Below are positions 8,895 through 18,597 of a stretch of DNA of 33,474 bases, piece after piece. The stretch spans positions 1-33,474 of the forward strand of contig JABIYR010000096.1 of the NCBI GenBank assembly GCA_018702695.1. Direction: 5' to 3'. The DNA comes from Nitrospina sp. (lineage in GTDB: Bacteria > Nitrospinota > Nitrospinia > Nitrospinales > VA-1). Numbering within the stretch: the stretch's first letter is position 1; every line of letters begins with the position of its first letter. The notes under the pieces are model-generated. The model made no database searches and was not told the DNA's origin. It saw only the letters and a list, made by a program, of their open reading frames with translations. Made by a program: the position numbers and the translations under genes.

Positions 8895-11615
8895 ATGCCT
8901 TCTTCACCGGATCGTGGCATCCTCAATCGCTTCTTTTATACCATTGAACATTTTGCTTACCGGCACTCACTGACGGTTATCGCCCTATCCTTGATTTTAG
9001 CGGTTCTTTCGGTTTGGGTGACTGCAGAAAAACTCACCTTTAAAACCGGACGCGGTGATTTGGTAGCCAAGGGCCTGCCTTATGTGGAGCAATATGAAAG
9101 TTATCGCGGTCAATTTGAAGACCTCGAAGGCATGGTGGTCGTGGTGGAAGGGAAAACACCGACAGACATGGCAGGTTTCGCCGAAGTTCTGGCAGAAAAG
9201 CTAAAAGCTCAGTCGCATCTATTTTCTCAAGTCGTTTATAAAATTGATACCCGTTATTTCCGCTCCCGCTTTCTGCTTTATCTTGATCAAAAAGAACTGC
9301 AATCGCTGGCTCAAAAACTCATGGATCACCAAGGGTTTTTGGAGAGGGTGAACAATGCGCCCGGTCTGCACACGCTGTTGTCTCATATCAATGCTGAAAT
9401 CAGCTCAGGAATGGTTGATTCCTTGATGAGCGATTTTCTCGGTGCGGACGACGACGAAGAGACTGATGCAGGAGACCTCAGCTTGCTCATTCGTCTGTTG
9501 GAAGAAATGACCCTGCATTTAAATGGAGACACTCATTATCGTTCACCGTGGAAGGCGTTGTTTGCAGGCGGTTCAGACTCTCTACAAGAAAAAGGTTATA
9601 TGGTCTCAGAAAATGAAGACCTGCTTTTCCTGCTGATAGTGCCCAACGACGACGAAACCAGCTTCACGGGTTATAAAGATGCGGTGGACTTGGCCCGTAA
9701 GGTCATCGCCGAAACCCGGCAAGACTTCCCCGGTGTCACGGTGGGGCTGACGGGGGAAGACGTGATATCCAGCGATGAAATGTTGACCACTCAGGCAGAT
9801 GTTGAAACCGCATCGAAAATTGCTTTAATCGGTGTGGCGTTACTGTTCAGCATCGCTTTCCGAGGCGTTGTCAAACCGCTGTTGGCGGTGTTCTGCCTCC
9901 TGCTGGCATTGTGCTGGACGATGGGTTTCACCACCTTGACCGTGGGTCATCTGAATATTCTTTCGGTGGTGTTCACGACGATTTTGATCGGGTTGGGCAT
10001 TGATTTTGGCATCCATATTCTCGAACGCTATAAAGAAGAGCGACAAAGCGGCAATGAAATTTTGCCCGCATTGCAAAAAACCGTTCAGGGAACAGGGCGA
10101 GGCAATTTTTCCGGTGCTATCACCACCGCGATGGCATTCGGAGCGATGGTGCTGACCGACTTCATCGGTATCGTGGAATTAGGGTGGATCGCCGGATGGG
10201 GAATTCTCTTTTGCATGGTCGCCATGCTGTTAGTGCTTCCAGCTCTGATTACGCTGGAAGAAAAATGGCGTAAGCCTCAATACGCAGCGGAAAAAACTGC
10301 TAGCACCCAGCAAAGAGGGTGGGTGGATAAACTGTTTGACCATTATTACCTCATCATAGGATTGTGTACTGTTCTCGTTCTCATCGCCTCCCTGTCATTA
10401 AAAGACCTGCGTTTTGACTATAACCTGCTCAACCTGCAAGCCAAAGGCACTGAGGCGGTTCAATATGAAATGAAAATTTTAACAAGTGCCGGACGTTCTG
10501 CCTGGTCTGCGGCGATGCTGGCCGATTCTCTGGAAGCGGTGCATGAAAAAGAACTTCAATTGAAGGCTTTGCCAACAGTTGCCAAGCTAGAAAGCATCGC
10601 TAGGGTGATTCCAGAACACCAGACTGAAAAGCTTGAAATGATTAAAGAAGACCTCGCGCCCATTTTAAGCGAGTTAGAGGTAGAGCCGGAGGATGTTGCA
10701 TTTTCTTGGCAAAATTTAAACAAAACTCTCAAACGCATTCAGTTCAAACTTCAGGGTCGCGCTGAAGAGGGGGATGAACTCGATCAGGTGCAAATCGCTG
10801 GCAAACGTCTGCGAGAATTTCAGCAACAAAATAAAAAGGTAGAACCCGAGCTAGCCGAAAAAAGATTGCGTGATTTTTCTGAATTATTGTTCACCGATTA
10901 TCGTAACCTCATGGAGGAACTCAAAGCCAATGCCGAGCCTCAGCCTGTGCGGCTCGATGAGATTCCACAAAGTTTGAGAAAACGATACATCTCGCAAAAA
11001 GGGAACTATGTCATCAATATCTTTCCCAGTATTGATATCTGGGATCAGGACGAACGCCAGAAATATTTAAACGATCTGCGTTCGGTGGACCCGCAGGTTA
11101 CTGGCACAGCCGTGCATATGTTTGAGTCCACCCGACTGATGACAGAGGGGTATGTCAACGGCGGGCTTTACGCTATGACTGCGATTATCATTTATATATT
11201 TTTCCTGTTCCGCAATCCGCTGACGGTTTTTTTCGTTCTGCTTCCGGTGCTGGCGGGGTCAATCTGGACGGTGGGAGTGATGGAACTGATTGGGCTGAAA
11301 CTGAATATGGCGAATTTGGTCATCCTGCCACTCATTTTAGGAGTTGGTGTGGTCAACGGCATTCATATCACTCACCGCTACCGCGAGGAAGAAGACAAAC
11401 ACTCCAGCGTTCTAGGTAAAAGCACCGGTCAAGCTGTCCTGCTCAGTTCGCTGACTACCATGATTGGTTTCGGCAGTCTGATGGTTGCCGACCACAGCGG
11501 AGTTTACAGCCTAGGCATGGTGCTCACTCTTGGCGTGTTCAATTGCCTCATCGCTTCAATCACCTTCCTGCCCGCCCTACTAAAACTCAGCGCTGATAAA
11601 GGTTGGAAAGTCTAA
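8895..11615 (+). CDS. MMPL/RND-family exporter (HpnN-like), two 6-TM halves
   Basis: About 906 aa; repeated RND core: LIGLGIDFGIHILERYKEER and LILGVGVVNGIHITHRYREEE. Met at 8895 preferred over the upstream start at 8874. Confidence 0.88.
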   Translation: MPSSPDRGILNRFFYTIEHFAYRHSLTVIALSLILAVLSVWVTAEKLTFKTGRGDLVAKGLPYVEQYESYRGQFEDLEGMVVVVEGKTPTDMAGFAEVLAEKLKAQSHLFSQVVYKIDTRYFRSRFLLYLDQKELQSLAQKLMDHQGFLERVNNAPGLHTLLSHINAEISSGMVDSLMSDFLGADDDEETDAGDLSLLIRLLEEMTLHLNGDTHYRSPWKALFAGGSDSLQEKGYMVSENEDLLFLLIVPNDDETSFTGYKDAVDLARKVIAETRQDFPGVTVGLTGEDVISSDEMLTTQADVETASKIALIGVALLFSIAFRGVVKPLLAVFCLLLALCWTMGFTTLTVGHLNILSVVFTTILIGLGIDFGIHILERYKEERQSGNEILPALQKTVQGTGRGNFSGAITTAMAFGAMVLTDFIGIVELGWIAGWGILFCMVAMLLVLPALITLEEKWRKPQYAAEKTASTQQRGWVDKLFDHYYLIIGLCTVLVLIASLSLKDLRFDYNLLNLQAKGTEAVQYEMKILTSAGRSAWSAAMLADSLEAVHEKELQLKALPTVAKLESIARVIPEHQTEKLEMIKEDLAPILSELEVEPEDVAFSWQNLNKTLKRIQFKLQGRAEEGDELDQVQIAGKRLREFQQQNKKVEPELAEKRLRDFSELLFTDYRNLMEELKANAEPQPVRLDEIPQSLRKRYISQKGNYVINIFPSIDIWDQDERQKYLNDLRSVDPQVTGTAVHMFESTRLMTEGYVNGGLYAMTAIIIYIFFLFRNPLTVFFVLLPVLAGSIWTVGVMELIGLKLNMANLVILPLILGVGVVNGIHITHRYREEEDKHSSVLGKSTGQAVLLSSLTTMIGFGSLMVADHSGVYSLGMVLTLGVFNCLIASITFLPALLKLSADKGWKV

Positions 11616-11992
11616 ACGGCGAGCCGCCGGGGCCAATAGCCCATCAGTGTATCTGGATGGCAAAGAATTCTCCTGGCTTAAAATTCCCCCTGAAAGGGGA
11701 GCTTATATTGGGTTAAGACTTGTTCTCTCCTTTGCAAAGAGAGTCGGGGTGATTGACATATCGGGTTTTGTTGAGGCTCCCATCACAACTTTAGGGTGGT
11801 AATCTAGCAACCCCTTCTCTATGTCTGGGATTGTTGTGACTAGTCGGAATTCTAACTGTCTTAAAAAAGGTTTTTCAGCAACTTGGGTGTGTTAAAATCG
11901 GGCACTATGTCAGAATGTCGGAGGCTAAAATCTTTCGAGGTTATTTGGCATCTTATAAGGAAATCAATTTTATTGTTAATAAAGGGTTAGGA

Positions 11993-12808
11993 ATGACGAT
12001 TCGGTTTACGAAAATGAGTGGGAGCGGCAACGATTTCATTGTCATTGATAATCGCGTGCCAGTGATGGATGACGATAAAAAGCGCGATTTTGTTCGGCGT
12101 GTTTGTGATCGTAAGATGTCTGTGGGTGCGGATGGAGTGATCTTTGTGGAGAACTCGGAGCGTGCTGACATCAAATGGGATTTTTATAATGACGATGGTT
12201 CCTCAGCCGAAATGTGTGGCAACGGAGGTCGTTGTTTGGCGCGTTATGCGGTGGAAAATAAAATGGCTCCGACCTCGATGACGTTGGAAACGCTGGCGGG
12301 TATCATCGGCGCGGAGGTGAAGGGCGATATTGTGAAAATCAAACTCACAACCCCTGAAAATTTACGTCAGGATATTGCGGTGGACTTGAATGGAGCGTCA
12401 TTTCAAGTAGACAGCCTTAATACGGGTGTGCCGCATGCCATTGTTTATGCGGACAATGTTGAGGATGTGAATGTGAAGGAGGCAGGGAACGGCATTCGTT
12501 TTCACTCAGCCTTCGCTCCAGCCGGAACGAATGTGAATTTTGTGCAAAAAGTTGGTGAGAGTGCGCTGAAAATTCGTACTTATGAACGGGGTGTTGAAGA
12601 CGAAACCCTAGCCTGTGGAACGGGCGTGGTGGCCTCGGCACTATTGTCGACATTGAAAAATAAGGTACAACCTCCGGTTGCGGTTGAGACTCAGGGCGGA
12701 GATATTTTGAAAGTAGATTTTGACTTGAGCTCAGGGCTGGAAAGCGCGGTGGTGTATTTAGAAGGCCCCGCACGCATTGCCTTTGAAGGCACGTTGGTAG
12801 AATATTAA
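11993..12808 (+). CDS. dapF: Diaminopimelate epimerase
   Basis: TKMSGSGNDFIVIDNR, MCGNGGRCLARYA, ERGVEDETLACGTGVVASA. ATG at 11993 preferred over the ORF-track start at 11915. Confidence 0.96.
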   Translation: MTIRFTKMSGSGNDFIVIDNRVPVMDDDKKRDFVRRVCDRKMSVGADGVIFVENSERADIKWDFYNDDGSSAEMCGNGGRCLARYAVENKMAPTSMTLETLAGIIGAEVKGDIVKIKLTTPENLRQDIAVDLNGASFQVDSLNTGVPHAIVYADNVEDVNVKEAGNGIRFHSAFAPAGTNVNFVQKVGESALKIRTYERGVEDETLACGTGVVASALLSTLKNKVQPPVAVETQGGDILKVDFDLSSGLESAVVYLEGPARIAFEGTLVEY

Positions 12809-12832
12809 CCGGTTAATTGGAAAGAAAAACCC

Positions 12833-13705
12833 ATGTTTGAAGGATCGTATGTTGCCATTGTAACTCCGTTTAAAAACGGAAAAGTGGATGCCCCGGCTTT
12901 GCGCCAATTGATCGAGTTTCATATTGAAAATGGAACGGACGGAATTGTTCCCTGTGGGACGACGGGCGAGTCGGCCACTTTGAACCATGCTGAGCATGAA
13001 GAGGTGATTCGCATCGCGGTTGAAACGTGTAAAGGGCGTATTCCTGTTTTAGCGGGCACGGGGTCGAACGCCACACACGAAGCGGTCGAGTTGACTCAGC
13101 GGGCTCAGAAAATTGGTGCCGATGGGGCTTTGTTGATCACCCCTTATTATAACAAGCCGACGCAGGAGGGGTTGTTCCTGCATTTTTCGACGGTGGCGAA
13201 AGAGACCGATTTGCCAATTGTTCTTTATAATGTTCCCAGTCGCACCTCTATCAATATGGAACCGAGTACGGTAGCGCGTTTGAGTGTAGTCAAGAATATT
13301 GTTGGCATTAAAGAGGCTTCGGGTTCTCTGGTGCAGGTCAGTGAAATCATTGCTTCATGTGGGCCAGATTTTTCTGTGATCTCTGGCGAAGATGCCTTGA
13401 CATGGCCGATCCTTGCTATCGGTGGCAAAGGGGCCATCTCGGTGACGGCCAATTTGGTGCCTGATAAATGTGCCAAACTATATCAGGCGGCTCGCGCTGG
13501 AGATGTGCAAACCGCCAAGGCTATACACTATGAGTTGTTGAAACTGAGCGATATCCTATTTGTCGAGACCAACCCGATTCCGGTTAAAGCCGCCTTGGTG
13601 TTGATGGGCCGAATCGAGAATGAATTTCGTCCGCCTTTGTGCCCGCCAACGCAGGAACATTTGGTGCAATTGCAAGCGGTGCTCGAAGCTTATTCGTTGG
13701 TGTGA
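12833..13705 (+). CDS. dapA: 4-hydroxy-tetrahydrodipicolinate synthase
   Basis: GTTGESATLNHAEHEEVI, GADGALLITPYYNKPTQEGLFLHF, LYNVPSRTSINM, GIKEASGSLVQ. Confidence 0.97.
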   Translation: MFEGSYVAIVTPFKNGKVDAPALRQLIEFHIENGTDGIVPCGTTGESATLNHAEHEEVIRIAVETCKGRIPVLAGTGSNATHEAVELTQRAQKIGADGALLITPYYNKPTQEGLFLHFSTVAKETDLPIVLYNVPSRTSINMEPSTVARLSVVKNIVGIKEASGSLVQVSEIIASCGPDFSVISGEDALTWPILAIGGKGAISVTANLVPDKCAKLYQAARAGDVQTAKAIHYELLKLSDILFVETNPIPVKAALVLMGRIENEFRPPLCPPTQEHLVQLQAVLEAYSLV

Positions 13706-13777
13706 TTGGCTCTTTGCCGATCAAAAATAATGATTGTTAATTAATTCCAGCATTGGGCTGATAGAGGAGAGAATACA

Positions 13778-14578
13778 TTGAGCAAGATTCTTGTAATAGG
13801 GATAGCCGGACGCATGGGAAAGACCATTGCCGAGTGCATTGAAGATATGGAAGGCGTGGAACTGGGCGGAGGCACGGAACAGTCTGGAAGCCCGAACTTA
13901 GGGAAAGATATTGGTCATGTTGCAGGGATTGATGAAAAAGGGGTCAAGGTCTCGGATGATCTGGGTACAGCACTTGCGAACTGTGATGTGGTGATCGACT
14001 TCACCACACCTGAGTCGAGCTTGCAAACCTTGCAGGTCTGCGCCGAAAAGGGCAAGGCGGTGGTGGTGGGAACCACAGGATTTTCTCCTGAGCAACGCCA
14101 GCAGATCGATGAAATCAGTAAAAAAATTCCTTGTGTGGTGGCTCCCAATATGAGTATCGGGGTTAATGTATTATTTAAATTGGTTGCCGATGCGGCCCGC
14201 GTGTTGGGCGATGCCTACGATGTAGAAATTGTCGAAGCGCATCACAAGTTTAAAAAAGATGCCCCCAGCGGTACGGCGGTGCGTATCTCAGAAATTGTTG
14301 CCGACTCATTGGGGCGCGACCTTGAAGAGGTTGGGGTCTATGGCAGAAAAGGCATTGCAGTGCGGACTCCGAAAGAAATCGGCATTCACACTGTGCGAGC
14401 CGGGGACATCATCGGCGAGCATCGAGTTTTGTTCGGAGGGATGGGAGAAAACTTTGAAGTTTTTCACCGCGCTCAAAGCCGGGAAACGTTTGCTCGTGGC
14501 TCTATTCGGGCGGCACAATGGATTTTAGGCCAACCCAATGGCATCTATGATATGCAGGATGTTCTGGGTTTGCGCTGA
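13778..14578 (+). CDS. dapB: 4-hydroxy-tetrahydrodipicolinate reductase (TTG start)
   Basis: ILVIGIAGRMGKTIAECI, VVGTTGFSPEQ, APNMSIGVNVLF, EIVEAHHKFKKDAPSGTAVR. Confidence 0.96.
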   Translation: MSKILVIGIAGRMGKTIAECIEDMEGVELGGGTEQSGSPNLGKDIGHVAGIDEKGVKVSDDLGTALANCDVVIDFTTPESSLQTLQVCAEKGKAVVVGTTGFSPEQRQQIDEISKKIPCVVAPNMSIGVNVLFKLVADAARVLGDAYDVEIVEAHHKFKKDAPSGTAVRISEIVADSLGRDLEEVGVYGRKGIAVRTPKEIGIHTVRAGDIIGEHRVLFGGMGENFEVFHRAQSRETFARGSIRAAQWILGQPNGIYDMQDVLGLR

Positions 14579-14591
14579 TTAGAGGGCAGGT

Positions 14592-15362
14592 ATGGACACA
14601 CCATTGAAATCGGATCGTAGAAATTTTCTGAAAATATTTTCTCTGGCGGCCTTATCGGCTTTGGTGCCGAAAAAAGCCGCAAGTGCGGTAGATTTTCGTA
14701 ACGACAAAAACATCCCCAAACAATATATTCAAAACCGAGACAACCCTGACTTTCATATTCGCAGTGCCAATCCATTTATGGGGGTGGATATGCAAAGCTG
14801 GGGGTTGGCAATAGGTGGCAGGGTTAAAAACCCCATTGGTTTGGGTTATGAAGACCTGTTCGGTTTGAAAATGCATTCTCAGGTTTCGCGCCTTAAATGT
14901 GTGGAGTGCTGGTCAGCCAAGGCGAAGTGGGAGGGATTCCGGTTTGAAGAACTGGTTAAGAAGGTTCAGCCCGACCCGTCTGCCAAATTTGTCTATATCC
15001 AGTCGGCCGATTCCTATTACGAAAGTTTTGCCTTGGAGGAGTTGCTCCGACCGAGAGTCCTCTTTGTTTTGCGAATGAATGGCCAGTCCTTAAGCCCAGA
15101 TCATGGCTTCCCCTTGCGGTTGATCGCACCCTTCAAGTATGGCTATAAAAATATTAAATACATCACCAGTATCAAGTTTCTTGATACGCGCAAACGCAAT
15201 TATTGGTCGAACAGTGGGCCGTATTCGGTGGATGGAACCATTCAGCCTGGGGTTGACCACCCTTTAGACTTTAATAAAAAACCCTTGCCCATCAACGGGG
15301 GCGAAGTCTTCCACTATTTTGATGAGCGTCCCGGCAACGTCTCAAAGCCTGAGGATGGCTAA
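14592..15362 (+). CDS. Sulfite-oxidase/YedY-fold molybdopterin-dependent oxidoreductase with Tat signal
   Basis: N-terminal SDRRNFLKIFSLAALSALVP (Tat-type). Mo-ligand Cys context SRLKCVECWSAKAKWEGFRFEELVKKV, plus DHGFPLRLIAPFKYGYKNIKYI. Confidence 0.88.
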   Translation: MDTPLKSDRRNFLKIFSLAALSALVPKKAASAVDFRNDKNIPKQYIQNRDNPDFHIRSANPFMGVDMQSWGLAIGGRVKNPIGLGYEDLFGLKMHSQVSRLKCVECWSAKAKWEGFRFEELVKKVQPDPSAKFVYIQSADSYYESFALEELLRPRVLFVLRMNGQSLSPDHGFPLRLIAPFKYGYKNIKYITSIKFLDTRKRNYWSNSGPYSVDGTIQPGVDHPLDFNKKPLPINGGEVFHYFDERPGNVSKPEDG

Positions 15363-15427
15363 CCCGTATTTTGCATCACGATCAATCAAGCCAATACAGA
15401 AATATTACAAGGGTTGGAGTGTTGTCT

Positions 15428-16132
15428 ATGCTGAACCGCTTTGTGTTATTTCTTTTCTTAAATTTCCTGATCTCTTGCGACTCCTACAGTGTTAAACAGA
15501 TTCCGGTAGAGGTCCCTGCCGGTGTCGTTGTCCCGAAAGAGATGGTCTACGTCCCGGCGGGGGAATTTATTATGGGGAGTGACGAGCAACCAGCAACTCA
15601 AGGGAGAAAACTCATCAAGTCGGGTGCTTATCTTATTGATCGTTATGAAATGAGCCACGAAGCCTATAATAAATTTCATCCCGAACATTCTTTTATAACG
15701 AAAAAAGCATTGTGGCCGATGGCGCATGTGAGTTTTTCAGAAGCCGAAGCCTCTTGTCAGGCGCAGGGCAAGCGTTTGCCTACTGAAGCCGAATGGGAGA
15801 AATCGGCGCGTGGAACAGACGGGCGAAAATGGTCGTGGAAAATTTTTGTCGCGCATCCCAATAACGGGTTTTCAGGTTTCATGCCAGAGCCGGTGGATAA
15901 AAGACCTGAATGGGTCAGCCCTTATGGCGTTCACGGCATGGGCCATAATGTCTGGGAATGGGTTGCGGACGATTATAATTTAGCCGGACAGACGCAGGTT
16001 TTCAAAGTGATTCGTGGTGGGGTGTTGCAGACGCATCTGACCATTCAGTTTTCACCCACTTGGTTCCGCAATTGGATGGCCCCAGACACGAAGCTGAACT
16101 TCATTGGTTTTCGTTGCGCTAAAGATGTATGA
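15428..16132 (+). CDS. SUMF1/FGE-fold lipoprotein, probably non-catalytic
   Basis: Lipobox LNFLISC; MVYVPAGEFIMGSDE, RLPTEAEWEKSARG, GHNVWEWVADDYN, VIRGG...FIGFRCAKD. Met at 15428 preferred over the track start at 15371. Confidence 0.88.
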   Translation: MLNRFVLFLFLNFLISCDSYSVKQIPVEVPAGVVVPKEMVYVPAGEFIMGSDEQPATQGRKLIKSGAYLIDRYEMSHEAYNKFHPEHSFITKKALWPMAHVSFSEAEASCQAQGKRLPTEAEWEKSARGTDGRKWSWKIFVAHPNNGFSGFMPEPVDKRPEWVSPYGVHGMGHNVWEWVADDYNLAGQTQVFKVIRGGVLQTHLTIQFSPTWFRNWMAPDTKLNFIGFRCAKDV

Positions 16133-16170
16133 GGGCTTGAAGCGTTGTGAAGAGAAGCGGTTTGTGGAAA

Positions 16171-16647
16171 TTAAAAATCGCCCCGTAGGTGCTCGGCAAT
16201 TTCTTTTGCCGCTGTATTAAACAGGTCTTGTTCTGAGCCGCCGGTGATTCCTCCCGCAACCCAAGAATCGACTTCCCACGCGCCGACCATCTCATCTTGA
16301 TCATAGAGGGCCACTTTGATTCGCATTGTCCCTTTTGCGGAATCGACCATACCTAGGGTTGCGATTCGTGCCATTCGGTTGCCTTCCTCAAACTCCATCA
16401 CCTTATATTTTAAGTGATAGCGGGCATTTTTCCCGGCCAGAACATACCCCGTATAGTGGAGTTGTTCTTCAATAGCCCCCTGCACTTTAGAACCCGCATC
16501 CATGAGGCGGAAATCCTTGGCTGTCATATCTACTATGGTGATCGTATTTTCGGTGTTGCTCCACCGTTTTTTTGTAATGGAATCCACCCCCGAACAGGCT
16601 GGGAGAGCGATTAACAAAACGACCAGAATTTTAAATACCCGATTCAT
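16171..16647 (-). CDS. Lipoprotein, DUF4410-like
   Basis: Lipobox IALPACS; overall VDMTAKDFR...GSKVQGAIEEQL...AKEIAEHL pattern. Family call tentative. Confidence 0.65.
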   Translation of the reverse strand: MNRVFKILVVLLIALPACSGVDSITKKRWSNTENTITIVDMTAKDFRLMDAGSKVQGAIEEQLHYTGYVLAGKNARYHLKYKVMEFEEGNRMARIATLGMVDSAKGTMRIKVALYDQDEMVGAWEVDSWVAGGITGGSEQDLFNTAAKEIAEHLRGDF

Positions 16648-16773
16648 GCTTGTTCCCCGAATGAAATTAACCTTCCTTCATTCTAGCAAATAAAGTTTCT
16701 AAAGTTCAATGGCTTATCTATCTAGATGGACCTTCCTCAATACTCATTTGAGCCCTAATATGGAAGGGATGGT

Positions 16774-18597
16774 TTACATGAACAAGTGTAAAAAGGATTC
16801 CTCAAACTCACTGAACCAGATCTGAACTTCTATCGGAATGAGGCTATTGATATAGGTCATATAGCCGGTCGCAAGAATGATGCCCAATGCGATCAGCAAA
16901 AAACCACTGAACAGGTTTGTGGTATGCAGGAAAAAAGTTTTTCCAGCCAGAGTTAAATCCCACCCTTTGCCTCGAAGCAGGGTCCAAAACAACCCGTCTT
17001 TCGGTAGGTTGCCGCATATGGTGGCAACGATGATGAGAGGAAGACCCAACCCTACGGCATAGAAAAACAATAGGAGCATTCCTTGTAAAACGGTTTTTTC
17101 TGAGGCCGCGAGCATGAGAATACTGGAAAGAATCGGTCCGACACAGGGTGTCCAGCCCAATGCGAAGGTCGCACCAAACAGGAAGTAGCCCACATAAGTG
17201 GAAGTGGGTTTGCCTTTAAAGGTGGCACCAGAAAAACCTTTTCCGAACAAGGTCATGATCCCAAATATGCCGACAATGAAGCCTCCGGCTTGAGTGATCT
17301 GAAACATATAGTCCCGGAGAATTCGCCCTAAAACACTGGCTGAGGCCCCCATTGCGACAAACAAAGTGGCAAGCCCAAAAAAGAAAGCCAATGACATTCG
17401 ACCCATGCGGGCGCGATCAGATTGAGCTGTCACTGCAAAATATGCTGGCAGAATCGGTAAGGTGCAGGGAGATAAAAAACTGAACACGCCTGCGATGAAT
17501 GCCAATAATGTCAGGGCCACGATTCCCGATTCGGGTAGATTTGGTTTGGGCTGAAAAGGGTTCAAGGGTGCAGATGGAGATGCCTCGGATTTTGATGTCT
17601 TGGCAGAAAGCGTCGAAGTGGGTGTTGAATTCCTCATGCTCTTAGAGAAAGTAGAGGTCGTTGTTTTCATCGACGCAGGTTGAGTTCTACTGGCGCAACG
17701 AAAACCTACGTCTGGGCCGGGTTCATCGGCGTTGGAGTACTGCCGATAGCCACTACGAGAAAACATCTTGATGGCCTGATCGTACAAGGCACCGGGGAAA
17801 TGCCCGATATCACTGGCGGAGTGACCCCGCAGAATTTTTAACTCCGATTGGTAATATTGGCTTTGATGCGTGCTTCCCTTGTAAGGCTGATAATCGTCGG
17901 CGACCCATTCCCATACATTTCCAATCAGGTCATGCACCCCTTCCGGGCTGATGCTTTTGGGGAAAGAACCGACTGCCACAGGCTTGTTCTTGCTTCCAGA
18001 TCGGTTGGACAGGTTAGCCAATCCTGCTTGAAATGCGTTGCCCCAAGGATAGTCGTTGCCAATTTTTCCGCGTGCGGCACGTTCCCATAATTTTTCTGTG
18101 GGTAATTCTTTCTTCGCCCATTGGCAGAAGTTTGCCGCGTCATACCAACTGACGTGAGTGACAGGGACGTTGTCTTTGCCTTCGGGGAAATTGATGCCCT
18201 TCCAGTTCTGCGGTGGCACGGCATCAAGAGCTTCGATATATTTTTTATAACGTTTATGGGTGACTTCATAACGATCAATATAAAATTCTTTTAGAAATAT
18301 TTTCTGCTCGGGGGTTTCGTCTGCATACCAAGGTTTTGGAATGCCGAGAGAAAGTGCTTCGGCGGCTTCATCCTTTTTATTCGTGCCGAATATGAAAGGG
18401 CCGGGGGGAATATAGACCATGTCCCCTTCAAGCGAATAATCGCTTTTTTCTTGCTTTTCTTGCGACCAACTTGCATGAGGAAAGAGCAAAAATATGCCAA
18501 GCAATAATAACGTCGGAAACTGTTTGTTTGTTAAGCGTGAAAATGAATTGTTCTCTAAAGGTAAGGCAGAAAAATATTTCATGGACAACGTGGTCAA
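16774..18597 (-). CDS. Fusion protein: N-terminal SUMF1-fold domain + C-terminal CcdA/DsbD-like transmembrane domain
   Basis: DMVYIPPGPFIFGTNKKDE...NVWEWVADDYQ...VGFRCASR (SUMF1); Ser/Thr/Pro-rich linker; then FLSPCTLPILPAYFAV and GWTPCVGPILSSIL (CcdA Cys-Pro motifs) in a multi-TM region. Confidence 0.92.
   Translation of the reverse strand: MTTLSMKYFSALPLENNSFSRLTNKQFPTLLLLGIFLLFPHASWSQEKQEKSDYSLEGDMVYIPPGPFIFGTNKKDEAAEALSLGIPKPWYADETPEQKIFLKEFYIDRYEVTHKRYKKYIEALDAVPPQNWKGINFPEGKDNVPVTHVSWYDAANFCQWAKKELPTEKLWERAARGKIGNDYPWGNAFQAGLANLSNRSGSKNKPVAVGSFPKSISPEGVHDLIGNVWEWVADDYQPYKGSTHQSQYYQSELKILRGHSASDIGHFPGALYDQAIKMFSRSGYRQYSNADEPGPDVGFRCASRTQPASMKTTTSTFSKSMRNSTPTSTLSAKTSKSEASPSAPLNPFQPKPNLPESGIVALTLLAFIAGVFSFLSPCTLPILPAYFAVTAQSDRARMGRMSLAFFFGLATLFVAMGASASVLGRILRDYMFQITQAGGFIVGIFGIMTLFGKGFSGATFKGKPTSTYVGYFLFGATFALGWTPCVGPILSSILMLAASEKTVLQGMLLLFFYAVGLGLPLIIVATICGNLPKDGLFWTLLRGKGWDLTLAGKTFFLHTTNLFSGFLLIALGIILATGYMTYINSLIPIEVQIWFSEFEESFLHLFM

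Noticed and set aside
12417-12773. 118 aa minus-strand ORF
   Set aside because: Entirely antisense to dapF; no family features.
13704-13722. GATTGGC-TCTTT-GCCGATC hairpin after the dapA stop
   Set aside because: Weak 7-bp stem with a wobble and followed by A-rich, not T-rich, sequence on +; not enough to call a terminator.
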